In this document: piece after piece, positions 1-7,787 of the stretch
Position numbering within the stretch: position 1 is the first letter of the stretch
Layout: every line of letters starts with the position of its first letter
Assembly (NCBI RefSeq): GCF_028285565.1
Contig: NZ_JANQOY010000014.1
Coordinates: 1-37,884, forward strand
Reading direction: 5' to 3'
Source of the DNA: Acaryochloris sp. IP29b_bin.148
GTDB taxonomy: Bacteria; Cyanobacteriota; Cyanobacteriia; Thermosynechococcales; Thermosynechococcaceae
Length of the DNA stretch: 37,884 bases
The notes under the pieces: generated by a model
What the model was told of the DNA's origin: nothing
Database searches by the model: none
What the model saw: only the letters and a program-made list of their open reading frames with translations
Position numbers and translations under genes: made by a program

Positions 1-1
1 G

Positions 2-427
2 GTCAACGACAACCAAGTGATCGCTTTAGAAGACTTGAACGTAAAGGGAATGGTCAAGAATCGTCGTTTGTCTCGTGCTATCAGCGAAGCAGGTTGGTCG
101 GAGTTTCGGGCGATGTGTGAGGCCAAGTCTCAACTGTACGACCGTGAGGTCAGTGTCATTAGTCGCTGGGAGCCAACTAGCCAATATTGCTCTGAGTGTG
201 GCTACCAGTGGGGCAAGTTGGAGCTATCTGTTCGAGAGATTGTCTGCCTTAGTTGCGGGACGCTTCAAGACAGAGATGGCAATGCTGCCGCAAATATAAA
301 ACAGGTCGGGGTAGGGCATATCCACGACAAAAAATGGACAGGGAGTGGGTGTAAGACCGATGTATCGGCTGTCTGCGATGAGCTGTCAACTCATCAGGAA
401 GAAGTGCAACTATGTCTTGCTCTCTAG
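2..427 (+). CDS. tnpB: TnpB, IS200/IS605-type RNA-guided nuclease, C-terminal part (5' end outside window)
   Basis: This is the C-terminal part of a TnpB protein, the transposon-encoded ancestor of Cas12 that cuts DNA guided by an RNA made from the element's right end. The frame is open from base 2, so the gene continues upstream of the window; the GTG at 17 is internal. Counting from that GTG, I see the RuvC-II glutamate in IALEDL (residue 5), a zinc ribbon of two CxxC pairs (Cys58/61 and Cys77/80), and the RuvC-III aspartate in DRDGNAA (Asp87). All catalytic landmarks expected in this part are present, so nothing here shows decay. The right-end hairpin of the element follows the stop at once. 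The family call is secure; activity cannot be judged without the N-terminal half. Confidence 0.9.
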   Translation, partial: VNDNQVIALEDLNVKGMVKNRRLSRAISEAGWSEFRAMCEAKSQLYDREVSVISRWEPTSQYCSECGYQWGKLELSVREIVCLSCGTLQDRDGNAAANIKQVGVGHIHDKKWTGSGCKTDVSAVCDELSTHQEEVQLCLAL

Positions 428-466
428 ACTGGAAATCCTCGTCTCTTCAGAGCGAGGAGGATGTCA
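428..466 (+). mobile_element. Right end of the IS200/IS605-type element, probable reRNA (omegaRNA) scaffold end
   Basis: Directly after the tnpB stop there is a hairpin, CCTCG (436-440) pairing with CGAGG (452-456), followed by GAGGATGTCAA ending near 466. This layout, a G/C hairpin then a short tail ending in TCAA, is the usual right end of IS200/IS605-family elements. In studied relatives the guide RNA scaffold ends here and the next bases, here starting ATCACCTC, are the guide. The exact cleavage point is inferred by resemblance, not proven. Confidence 0.6.
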
Positions 467-496
467 AATCACCTCAAACGTGTCCAGAACGATGAA

Positions 497-540
497 TGGG
501 CTAGATTCCCCCGATCAATTGACCGGGGGAATCTAGCCCA
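497..540. repeat. Perfect palindrome with 17-bp arms between tnpB and zds
   Basis: The arm at 497-513 (TGGGCTAGATTCCCCCG) is the exact reverse complement of 524-540. The centre also contains the self-complementary octamer TCAATTGA (515-522), so almost the whole 44 bp can form one hairpin. It lies 30 bp beyond the inferred IS right end and about 100 bp before zds. There is no T-run after it on the plus strand, so it is not a textbook intrinsic terminator, though it could block read-through. It may equally be a small dispersed palindromic repeat. Confidence 0.7.
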
Positions 541-639
541 AAAACTTCAATCACTCGGTCAAAAGGTATGCAATAATTTGTTACATTCAAGATCTGAGCT
601 GCAATAGCCGCAGTTCAAGCCCTTTGTTAGAGAAGAAAT

Positions 640-2118
640 ATGCGTGTTGCGATTGTAGGTGCGGGTTTGGCTGGGATGGCCACCGCTGTTGACTTAGTGG
701 ATGCGGGTCACGAGGTAGAACTATACGAAGCGCGGCCCTTTGTCGGTGGCAAAGTCAGTAGCTGGGTCGATGACCAGGGTAACCATATTGAAATGGGCCT
801 ACATGTTTTCTTCGGCAATTATCGTCGCTTATTTGCTCTGATGGCCAAGGTAGGAGCCTTAGATCATTTTTTACTGAAGGAGCATGTCCATACCTTTGTC
901 AATCAGGGTGGGCGATTAGGAGCCTTAGATTTTCGGTTTCTCGTTGGGGCTCCCTTTAATGGGCTGAAAGCTTTTTTTACGACATCGCAGCTTTCTTTAC
1001 GGGACAAGATTCAGAATGCGATCGCACTCGGGACCAGCCCCATTGTTCGGGGTCTAGTGGACTACGAAGGGGCCATGCGCAATATCCGCGCCTTAGATAA
1101 CATCAGCTTTGCTGACTGGTTTCGCCGTCATGGCGGCAGCAATGGCAGCATCAAACGCATGTGGAACCCCATCGCCTATGCCCTAGGGTTTATCGATTGC
1201 GAGAATATTTCTGCCCGCTGCATGCTCACCATCTTCCAAATGTTTGCCGTCCGCCGGGAAAACTCCATGCTGCGGATGCTAGAAGGATCGCCCCAAGAGT
1301 ATCTACATCAACCGATTATCAACTACTTAGAAGAGCGGGGCGCTAAATTTCACCTACGTCGACGCACCCTCGAAGTGTTGTACGACAACAAAGACGACGA
1401 AACTCATATTACCGGCCTCCGCGTTGCCAAAGAAGAAGGTGATGAAATCATTACTGCAGATGCCTATGTCTGTGCCTGTGATGTACCGGGAATTAAGCGG
1501 CTGATTCCAGAGGATTGGCGACATTGGTCTGAATTTGACAATATCTATAAACTTGATGCCGTGCCTGTAGCCACCGTACAGCTCCGCTTTGATGGCTGGG
1601 TAACAGAAATGAGCGACCCTCAAGCCCGCAAACAGGTGGAAAAAGCAACCGGATTGGATAACCTGCTTTATACCGCTGATGCTGACTTCTCTTGCTTTGC
1701 CGATCTAGCTCTGACGAGTCCTAGCGACTACTACAAAGAGGGGGAAGGGTCGCTGATGCAATTGGTGCTGACCCCTGGCGATCCCTTTATCAAAAAGAGC
1801 AACGAAGAAATTGCCCACCACGTTCTTAAGCAAGTCCAAGAGCTGTTCCCCTCAGCTCGGGACCTAAACATGACTTGGTACAGTGTGGTCAAACTTGCTC
1901 AGTCGCTCTATCGGGAAGCCCCAGGCATGGAGCCTTACCGCCCTCACCAGAAGACCCCGATTCCTAACTTTTTCCTAGCGGGCAGCTACACCAATCAAGA
2001 CTATATCGATAGTATGGAAGGGGCCACGATTTCCGGCCACCAAGCCGCCCAAGCGATTTTAGAAAATGCGACTACGATTCAGCAACTGAGTGAGAAATAT
2101 CCATGTCAGATTGGCTAG
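640..2118 (+). CDS. crtQ: 9,9'-di-cis-zeta-carotene desaturase
   Basis: Zeta-carotene desaturase (plant ZDS / cyanobacterial CrtQ type) converts zeta-carotene to lycopene isomers through neurosporene, in the thylakoid or plasma membrane. The 492-aa length fits the family. The N-terminus has the FAD-binding Rossmann motif GAGLAG (residues 7-12) with the ribose-binding glutamate at 30, then the family's GGKVSSW and [13 protein letters not shown] stretches. The C-terminus has the flavin-binding [16 protein letters not shown] segment. The ATG at 640 follows AGAGAAGAAAT, a reasonable ribosome site. The gene overlaps the SRPBCC gene by 16 bp, implying translational coupling. Also called zds. The desaturase family is certain; the ZDS rather than phytoene desaturase assignment is very likely from the motif wording. 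Confidence 0.95.
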   Translation: MRVAIVGAGLAGMATAVDLVDAGHEVELYEARPFVGGKVSSWVDDQGNHIEMGLHVFFGNYRRLFALMAKVGALDHFLLKEHVHTFVNQGGRLGALDFRFLVGAPFNGLKAFFTTSQLSLRDKIQNAIALGTSPIVRGLVDYEGAMRNIRALDNISFADWFRRHGGSNGSIKRMWNPIAYALGFIDCENISARCMLTIFQMFAVRRENSMLRMLEGSPQEYLHQPIINYLEERGAKFHLRRRTLEVLYDNKDDETHITGLRVAKEEGDEIITADAYVCACDVPGIKRLIPEDWRHWSEFDNIYKLDAVPVATVQLRFDGWVTEMSDPQARKQVEKATGLDNLLYTADADFSCFADLALTSPSDYYKEGEGSLMQLVLTPGDPFIKKSNEEIAHHVLKQVQELFPSARDLNMTWYSVVKLAQSLYREAPGMEPYRPHQKTPIPNFFLAGSYTNQDYIDSMEGATISGHQAAQAILENATTIQQLSEKYPCQIG

Positions 2119-2546
2119 AACATAGTGAACAAGTTGAGGTCCCCGTCAGTATTCAAACAGCATGGGATCTCTGGTCTGATTTAGAGTTGATGCCCCAATG
2201 GATGAATTGGATTGATTCCGTTGAAGTTTTAAATGACAAGCCCGAGTTATCCCGGTGGACCCTGTCTGGAGGCGGTCTAACCTTTACTTGGTTATCTCGC
2301 ATCCTTAAAGAAATTCCCAATCAAATTATTCAGTGGGAATCTGTGGATGGCTTACCCAACCGGGGGGCGATTCGTTTTTATGATCGCAAACAAGATACCA
2401 GTGTGGTCAAACTAACGGTGGCTTATAAAATTCCCGGCGTCGTAGGGGAGTTTATGGATAATCTGTTCCTGGGGAATGTGGTGGAATCTAATCTCAAAAG
2501 TGACTTACAGCGCTTTCGTGAGTATGCCATCCAGCATCAGTCGTAG
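2103..2546 (+). CDS. SRPBCC (START/polyketide-cyclase fold) protein coupled to zds
   Basis: A 147-aa protein that fits the SRPBCC fold, a helix-grip domain that binds hydrophobic ligands in a deep pocket. The N-terminus ([21 protein letters not shown]) matches the usual first strand and short helix, and the tryptophan-rich middle ([15 protein letters not shown]) and long C-terminal helix fit too. There is no signal peptide or membrane span. It starts inside the last codons of zds, so the two are surely co-transcribed. I recall this pairing as common in cyanobacteria, which suggests a role in carotenoid handling or in supporting the desaturase, but no biochemical role can be read from the sequence. 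Confidence 0.8.
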   Translation: MSDWLEHSEQVEVPVSIQTAWDLWSDLELMPQWMNWIDSVEVLNDKPELSRWTLSGGGLTFTWLSRILKEIPNQIIQWESVDGLPNRGAIRFYDRKQDTSVVKLTVAYKIPGVVGEFMDNLFLGNVVESNLKSDLQRFREYAIQHQS

Positions 2547-2867
2547 ATATCAACGATAGATCTACCCTCAACATGAGGGCTTCAGAGCCTGCATGCCTAT
2601 ATGACCAACCAGATAGATCACCCGGGTGATGACCAAGGTCGATACAGGCTGGGCTGAAAATCCAAAGCACTGATAGCAGACTCGTTCGACTCATCGTTGA
2701 AATTACATAGGCATTGAGAGTGGACTATGTCTGGTTAAAGACGAGTCCAGGATAGCCGTTGGGAACAATAAGGTTTGGATCGATGGGGCTTATTTTGAGC
2801 CATTATGCCTCATTGATCAGATTTCTCATGCATATCGACTTCCGCACCCACTCTTTCAATCCCCTCC
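2547..2867. other. Intergenic region with small palindromes, no gene seen
   Basis: This gap holds a short hairpin just after the SRPBCC stop (CCCTCA 2565-2570, TGAGGG 2574-2579, loop ACA) that might end the zds transcript, although no T-run follows. A perfect 14-bp palindrome, ATCACCCGGGTGAT, lies at 2617-2630. It could be an operator for a dimeric regulator, but I recognise no known box. The open frames here are short and do not look coding. Confidence 0.45.
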
Positions 2868-4628
2868 ATGTCCCATACACTTACTCAGTCAAAGGCAAAC
2901 ATCGATCGCAGATTCTGGCTGCAATGGATCTTATGCAATGGTCTTGCCTATGGAACAGGTGTGGGGGCACCCATTGTCTTAGCTGATCTACAATCCACTC
3001 AAAGTTACGTCAGCTATAGCATCATTGCCTTTCCATTGCTAGTTCTCTGGGCTGGGTTCCTACAATGGGTGGTGCTTCGTTCAACGTTTTCTATTAGATG
3101 GCGATGGGTATGGTTTAACGTCTTAGCAACGCTCCTACTCACTCCGTTCGTCGTCGCAATCGCTTCAATCTTGCCCCCTTCCCAGGCTCCCTTCGCTCTC
3201 ACCATTTACCCACTCCTCTTCAGTGTCAACCAATGGCGTATTCTCCGACAGAGATTTCAGCCTGCATGGAGTTGGATTCCGGCAAGTTTTATGGCCTCAT
3301 GTTTGGGAGGAGGTTTAGGCGTTGTCCTCGGATCCATTACTTATTTATGGCTTAGTACGACTTACGGTATCGCTGCTTTAGTAGGCGGTCTTACAGGGGG
3401 GCTCCTCTATGGCGGTTTAACAAGCGTCGGGTTACGGTATCTCACTCAGCAAAACTATATCCCGCCTCAAGTAGCGCACCAATCCGCTCAAGATACCCCG
3501 CCAGGCCACAGCAAATGGAAGGACACCCTTATTTCACTTCTGCCTCTTCTAGTGATTATGGGGGGGTGGTCTCGTATTCTTCCCCCCCTCTCTTCGGTAG
3601 ATGCCCCCTCCACCTTCCAAGCCTTTATCTTTCTGGGAATTTTTTATATTTATCAATATTTCGCCGTTTTTATCCATGAACTGGGCCATTATTGTTTTGC
3701 CCGAGCCACGGGGGCGAAATTACATCGCTTCGCGGTTGGACGATTTATCCTGATGCGGACAGAGCAAGGGTTGAAGTTACGCCGATGTCGTCAGCAACTG
3801 GCAGGCGGTTTTGTCCAGACTATCCCTCAATCCCTGCATCGATTGGATCGGCATCTCTTTCTGATGATTATGGGTGGCCCTGCAGCCTCCTTTTTCTTGT
3901 TTTGTATCGGGGCTCTGCCTTTGCTATCCCCCAACTTAATCAGCAACTCACCGATTGTTTGGTGTCTTACCTTTATTTCTTCTCTCAGCCTACATATGGC
4001 GATTGTCAACACCATCCCCTTCAAGTTCGGCTACCTATCCACGGATGGCCGTCGGATGCTCGACTTAGCCCAAAAAGATGTGCCAGGTCAACGGTTTCTG
4101 GCGCTATATCAATTCAAAGCTTATCTGCACCAAGGCCTTCGCCCACGAGAGATCGATCCAGACTTCAAGAACCCGCTATTGGCGCTGCCCGAAAACTCCA
4201 TGGAGCATATTGGGGGCCTAATGATTGCCTATTACCTAACCTTAGATCAAGGCAATCGCCAACAAGCCGGGGACTATCTCGATCAAGCCCTAAAAATCAA
4301 TACCTACTATCCCGAGCTTTTTCGTGCCTCTTTATTGCTAGAAGGGGCTTACTTCGAAGCTCACTTCCGTCACCAACCTGACATCGCCCGCCAATGGCTG
4401 GATCAAATTCAAGAAAAAGTGCTGATTGATCCTTTAACTCTCTTGAGAACAGAAGCAGCTCTACTTTTGGCTGAAGGGGATACACACTCAGCACAGGCCA
4501 AAGTTCAAGAAGGTCTGGCAATGGTGCAAAAGGCTCAATTTTTACCTGGATTTACTCTCTTTGAACAAGAGCAACTCCAAGCTCTTATCCCGGATCTGCC
4601 AAACCCTGAAGGGATTGGAGAGGCTTAG
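2868..4628 (+). CDS. Membrane M50 (site-2-protease-like) metalloprotease with helical-repeat C-terminus
   Basis: A 586-aa membrane protein of the peptidase M50 type, which cleaves substrates within or near the membrane. The zinc motif HELGH is at residues 270-274, inside a hydrophobic segment. The second S2P signature follows, with Asn381, Pro384 and the zinc-ligand Asp393 in STDGRR. The first 200 or so residues hold several membrane spans with glycine-rich stretches. The last 170 residues are soluble, alpha-helical and TPR-like by composition (HIGGLMIAYYLTLDQGNRQQAGDYLDQALK). No PDZ domain is visible, unlike RseP/RIP proteases. The ATG at 2868 is the first good start. It stands alone, convergent with the cysH-like gene. 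The catalytic set appears intact; the substrate is unknown. Confidence 0.8.
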   Translation: MSHTLTQSKANIDRRFWLQWILCNGLAYGTGVGAPIVLADLQSTQSYVSYSIIAFPLLVLWAGFLQWVVLRSTFSIRWRWVWFNVLATLLLTPFVVAIASILPPSQAPFALTIYPLLFSVNQWRILRQRFQPAWSWIPASFMASCLGGGLGVVLGSITYLWLSTTYGIAALVGGLTGGLLYGGLTSVGLRYLTQQNYIPPQVAHQSAQDTPPGHSKWKDTLISLLPLLVIMGGWSRILPPLSSVDAPSTFQAFIFLGIFYIYQYFAVFIHELGHYCFARATGAKLHRFAVGRFILMRTEQGLKLRRCRQQLAGGFVQTIPQSLHRLDRHLFLMIMGGPAASFFLFCIGALPLLSPNLISNSPIVWCLTFISSLSLHMAIVNTIPFKFGYLSTDGRRMLDLAQKDVPGQRFLALYQFKAYLHQGLRPREIDPDFKNPLLALPENSMEHIGGLMIAYYLTLDQGNRQQAGDYLDQALKINTYYPELFRASLLLEGAYFEAHFRHQPDIARQWLDQIQEKVLIDPLTLLRTEAALLLAEGDTHSAQAKVQEGLAMVQKAQFLPGFTLFEQEQLQALIPDLPNPEGIGEA

Positions 4629-4672
4629 AACAGCGTGAGTCATGATCAGGCAAGATATCAGCCTCTGAGCCA

Positions 4673-5605
4673 TCATAAGCAGCTAGAATCCAGACTTTGA
4701 AATTCTTGTGGTGTGTGGGGTAGAGGTGAGCCATCTTCGTCTTGGAATTCTTGTATAGAGGTGCTGCGATGGCCGAATCCATCACACGTATCATCGCCCC
4801 TCACAGCGTGGCTAGCATGCCAATCTCCCACCGTGGTGTAACCTAACTCAAAAAAAGGATGATAGGGCAACCCATAAGTTTGTAAGTATTCATAGATATC
4901 TTGGGCCTGCCAGTTCAAAATCGGTAGAACTTTATAGCAATTGGCATGGATATAAATGCGATGAATGAGCTGGCGATGGTGAATATGCTCCTTGCGCACT
5001 CCTGCGAGCCATGCAGTCGCCTGTAGTTCTTGTAAAGCACGCTGCATCGGTTCAATTTTACGGATTTGGTCGTAGCAGTTGCAGGCATTGATATCGTTCA
5101 CTTCCCACAGCTTGCCGTATAACGTCTCCATCCGAGCTGGACTAAGGGCAGACTGATATACCTTGAGATTTAGCCCTAAGCGTTCCGTCAGTTTCTCTGC
5201 AAATAGGTAGGTTTGAGCCGGGAAATATCCCGTATCAATCCAAATCACAGGAATACGGGGAACAACTTGTGTAACCAAATGCAGCATCACAGCGGCTTGA
5301 ATGCCAAAGCTCGTACTCATCACCAAGCCATCCCCAAAGGTTTTAGCGGCCCAGACAACGATATCTTCTGTGGGAATGCTAACGTTACTGCGGCGGCCAC
5401 CTCGATGCACTTCTCTAGAAGAGATCGAGAAATTGTAATCGTTATGCCCCTTTGGGTCTCCTAAGGTACCTTCTTTCAAACGACTCACAATATCATTGCT
5501 GCCTGGACCTTCCAGCCAGTTATAACTCCCTAAATCGTGAGAATGGGAAAATTGTGCAGATCCTTGCCAACCATGATCTGGATGCTCACCATTACTAATT
5601 TCCAT
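4673..5605 (-). CDS. CysH-family (PAPS/APS reductase-like) protein lacking the catalytic cysteine
   Basis: A 310-aa homologue of phosphoadenylyl-sulfate reductase, the thioredoxin-dependent enzyme that reduces PAPS to sulfite. The PP-loop (SFGIQAAV, residues 99-106), VIWIDTGYFP, RKIEPMQRAL, GVRKE and the YKVLPILNW and YTTVGDWH segments all match. However, where the family ends with KxECGLH-LP, this protein reads DEDGSP-LP (residues 289-296), so the active-site Cys is Asp and the His is Pro. The rest of the tail (TPQEFQSLDSS) still aligns, so it is substitution and not truncation. There is no CC/CxxC cluster of APS reductases, only CNC at 175-177. A Cys at 309 is unusual. The N-terminal 75 or so residues are an extension of unknown role. 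Binding of an adenylylated sulfur compound seems possible; normal reductase chemistry does not. Confidence 0.8.
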   Translation of the reverse strand: MEISNGEHPDHGWQGSAQFSHSHDLGSYNWLEGPGSNDIVSRLKEGTLGDPKGHNDYNFSISSREVHRGGRRSNVSIPTEDIVVWAAKTFGDGLVMSTSFGIQAAVMLHLVTQVVPRIPVIWIDTGYFPAQTYLFAEKLTERLGLNLKVYQSALSPARMETLYGKLWEVNDINACNCYDQIRKIEPMQRALQELQATAWLAGVRKEHIHHRQLIHRIYIHANCYKVLPILNWQAQDIYEYLQTYGLPYHPFFELGYTTVGDWHASHAVRGDDTCDGFGHRSTSIQEFQDEDGSPLPHTPQEFQSLDSSCL

Positions 5606-6088
5606 GACAATTCTCTTTTTGATAGCTGTTGATGGTTTGGATCAGTGCGGATTTTTAACGGGCATTTGTTGAAGGAAGCGATACATTCAATCAATCGGTA
5701 TCGCCTCACAACACCCGCTTCAAAAAGGAGTACACAACCGTCTGACTTGGATACAGAAATCCTGAGTCGAGCAGAACATTGCTACAGTCACACTGTGCAG
5801 AAGAAACTGAAGTCCACACTGGCGAGATATTATTCTGTGAGAGAGATACCCAGAGTCCCTCATAGAGCGATATTTGCACTCCATTCTCTGGATGCTTTAG
5901 ATCACCCACCCAACATTTTTAGAAGCTAAGGAGAACAGCATTTTCAGGCCAGCTGAATCGGCAAAAGGCTCAAACATTTATCATCCATTTTTTTACTTTA
6001 AGCGGATGACAGTGGTTCAGATCGAGCTAAGGCCAAGGTATTTTGCATACCGTTCCCAAAGCGTTTGTGAAGCGTTTATAAAAGATTT
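5606..6088. other. Intergenic region, no convincing gene
   Basis: Both strands have open frames here (a GTG frame at 5645-5929 plus, and 5706-5909 minus), but neither has a ribosome site, recognisable sequence or protein-like composition, so I do not call them. The notable content is the phased repeat box at 6051-6084, listed separately. The rest may be upstream control sequence of the CysH-like gene. Confidence 0.5.
6051..6084 (+). promoter_or_regulatory. 11-bp-phased direct repeat box (copy 1)
   Basis: CGTT recurs at 6051, 6062 and 6073, exactly 11 bp apart, each followed by an A-rich heptamer (CGTTCCCAAAG, CGTTTGTGAAG, CGTTTATAAAA). Tandem half-sites at one helical turn are the usual target of OmpR/PhoB-family response regulators. 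The first 15 bp (CGTTCCCAAAGCGTT) recur exactly at 7788-7802. It lies 5 bp beyond the SDR stop and about 450 bp upstream of the CysH-like gene. A regulatory role is inference from spacing only. Confidence 0.4.
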
Positions 6089-6841
6089 TTAAGTCAAATT
6101 GAGTCCGCCATCGGAGATTAAAATCTCCCCTGTCAGGTAATGACTAGCAATCAACATTGAAGCAATCTGGGCAATTTCTTCGGGCTGTGCACCACGGCCC
6201 ATCGGCGATCGCATTTCCCATAACTGCCGAGCCGCTGTCCAATGCTGACTCATGGGCGTTTCAACGAGACCGGGTGCGATCGCAACCACACGAATCACCG
6301 GGGCCAAGCTCACCGCCAACAACTTGGTCATATGAGTCAACGCCGCTTTGCTGGCAGAATATGGAATTGAGGCTCCCTTAGGGCGAATTCCCGCATGGGA
6401 GCTAATATTCACAATACAGCTGGGGCAATCTGAACTCGCCGCTTGCCGTAACGCCGTTTCAGCTTCCGTAATCAAGGTCCACGGCGCGATCACATTAACT
6501 TCGTAGAGATCTCGCCAGATTTGAGGGGTTGCGTCTCGCATCGCGGCGTGGGGAATGGTAGCGGTTATCCCTGCATTGTTGACTAATACATCTAGCCGAC
6601 CATAATAGTCCACCACCTCGGCAATTAACTGCCGGGCCTGGTTTTGGTCCGATAAATCAGCCTGAAAATAAGCAGCCTCTGGATGGGCGGCGGCCAAGGC
6701 TTGTCCTGCGGTCACAGAAGATTGGGAATGAAAGGCGACGATAAAGCCGTCTTGGTTTAATTGAGTTGCGATCGCTTGGCCAATCCCCGACGTAGATCCG
6801 GTGACCAGGGCCACTCTTTTTTCACTGGGATATCCAACCAT
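6089..6841 (-). CDS. Short-chain dehydrogenase/reductase (classical SDR, FabG-like)
   Basis: An NAD(P)-dependent oxidoreductase of the classical SDR family, acting on an unknown alcohol or ketone in the cytoplasm. I start it at 6841 because AGAAGGAGCG stands directly before that ATG; a longer frame from 6883 has no such site. From this start (250 aa) the cofactor motif TGSTSGIG is at residues 14-21, NNAG at 88-91, the catalytic Ser at about 147-148, and YSASK gives Tyr161 and Lys165. The C-terminal GGLNL ending is normal. All catalytic residues are present. It is preceded on the same strand by debris of an ankyrin-like gene, so any earlier operon is broken. The substrate cannot be deduced; FabG proper is less likely from context. 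Confidence 0.85.
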   Translation of the reverse strand: MVGYPSEKRVALVTGSTSGIGQAIATQLNQDGFIVAFHSQSSVTAGQALAAAHPEAAYFQADLSDQNQARQLIAEVVDYYGRLDVLVNNAGITATIPHAAMRDATPQIWRDLYEVNVIAPWTLITEAETALRQAASSDCPSCIVNISSHAGIRPKGASIPYSASKAALTHMTKLLAVSLAPVIRVVAIAPGLVETPMSQHWTAARQLWEMRSPMGRGAQPEEIAQIASMLIASHYLTGEILISDGGLNLT

Positions 6842-6879
6842 CGCTCCTTCTGCCCACATTGTCTCAGTCCAACGTCTAC

Positions 6880-7050
6880 TCAACGACTGCCTTGCTGGGC
6901 GATATCAAACGCCGTCTAGCCGTCAAGGATTGTAGTCACCAACGGATTTCACCCCATGCAGCAACATCCAGTTCAAGCACTGATCAACTGAGTCGGTAGT
7001 GTTGCAACCGTGATAGCAGCCTTTTGGGGTTTCGATATCGCCCAACAGTG
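6880..7050 (-). pseudogene. Ankyrin-repeat-like remnant, frame-broken
   Basis: On the minus strand, one frame reads DQCLNWMLLHGVKSVGDYNP and stops; a neighbouring frame continues with DG, a stop codon, then TAFDIAQQGSR and a final stop at 6880-6882. Put together these resemble the last ankyrin repeat of a protein (a LLxHG helix, then DGxTAFDIA), broken by a frameshift and a nonsense codon. The segment overlaps the end of the truncated methyltransferase, which suggests a deletion that joined two genes. This is read by eye and the ankyrin assignment is tentative. Confidence 0.45.
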
Positions 7051-7446
7051 GAAACTGTAAATGATTTGGTCTTCAATACTCCCCAACAGCGGCATGTACC
7101 TCATAAAGGCTGAAATTTTGCCCGATACCGCTTCACCCGTCAACGCGGCAGCATGCTCTTGGGGCAGATAGTAGGTTTTATGGGTGCAATCGTAGTGAAT
7201 AATATTCCCTGTGACCATGGCTCCCAGCCACTCCCGTATATAACGTTCCTGAAGCCCCACAGCCTCGGCAATCGTTTCACTCGTGGCCGGTGGAAGCTTG
7301 GCTAGCAAATCAAATAAGCCAGTACGATGACCAATCGAGATCATCAGTGTAATTGCACCTTCATTTAGGGTCTCTAGGAGTTGATGGGAGAAAGCTTCAG
7401 CTTTCATCTCATGGTTCGTTTGGTTCACTGGGGTGAGCGAGGTCAT
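6973..7446 (-). pseudogene. Methyltransferase N-terminal (winged-helix) fragment, catalytic domain missing
   Basis: This 157-aa frame matches the N-terminal dimerisation/winged-helix domain found before class I SAM methyltransferases of the Rv2258c type (LNEGAITLMISIGHRTGLFDLLA, LQERYIREWLGAMVTG). The family is usually 330-360 aa, and its SAM-binding half is absent. After about residue 125 (SIEDQIIYSF) the sequence turns into unrelated reading of the ankyrin-like debris in another frame. It should be inactive as a methyltransferase. The start is good: AGGAG lies seven bases before the ATG at 7446, inside a GGAGGTCTCC palindrome. It could still make a DNA- or partner-binding stub, but decay by deletion is the simpler reading. 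Confidence 0.7.
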
Positions 7447-7562
7447 GGAGGTCTCCTAATCAATCAATTATTTAGACTGAAAATGTCACGTTGGAGCAGA
7501 GCGGCCTTCAAGGCAAGAGTATAAGAACTGCAGCCTATGCGGCCCCACCCAATCTTGGATTT

Positions 7563-7715
7563 TTAGCTAGGGAGGTGGTAAAAATACAAATTCCGTTCCA
7601 ACTCCAATTGCACATCCTCTGAGGTCATGGTTTGCATCCGTCGGGTTGAGGTTGAGTATTCCTCAGTTTCCCCAGGGAGGAGGCTTGGAGGCGTTGTGGC
7701 TGTTTGGGGTGTCAT
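7563..7715 (-). CDS. Orphan 50-aa small protein, unknown
   Basis: An ATG-to-TAA frame of 50 codons that I do not recognise. The N-terminal 15 residues are Thr/Pro-rich (MTPQTATTPPSLLPGE), the middle is Ser/Thr-rich with an RRMQTMT segment, and the end is a charged helix running into aromatics (DVQLELERNLYFYHLPS). There is no signal peptide, membrane span or cysteine. No Shine-Dalgarno is visible. It lies between the WD40 regulator and the truncated methyltransferase on the same strand, and the second 11-bp-phased box sits 73-105 bp upstream of its start, where a control element would be. It could be a small regulator or precursor peptide, or a chance frame. Confidence 0.35.
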   Translation of the reverse strand: MTPQTATTPPSLLPGETEEYSTSTRRMQTMTSEDVQLELERNLYFYHLPS

Positions 7716-7787
7716 GGTTGACAATCTTAATCTTTGTTATGGCCAGACGCTTAGATATCTGGACTAAATACAACTTATGAGGACCAG

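Noticed and set aside
497-540. Palindrome as a phage attachment site or as the IS boundary
   Set aside because: The IS right end is better placed at the TGTCAA near 466, and there is no integrase or tRNA gene nearby.
3692-4381. Open frame of 229 codons on the plus strand inside the M50 gene
   Set aside because: It is out of frame with the well-conserved protease frame, starts inside the zinc-motif region and has no protein-like sequence.
5645-5929. Open frames on both strands in the gap upstream of the CysH-like gene
   Set aside because: Start codons are GTG without ribosome sites, compositions look random and no motif is visible.
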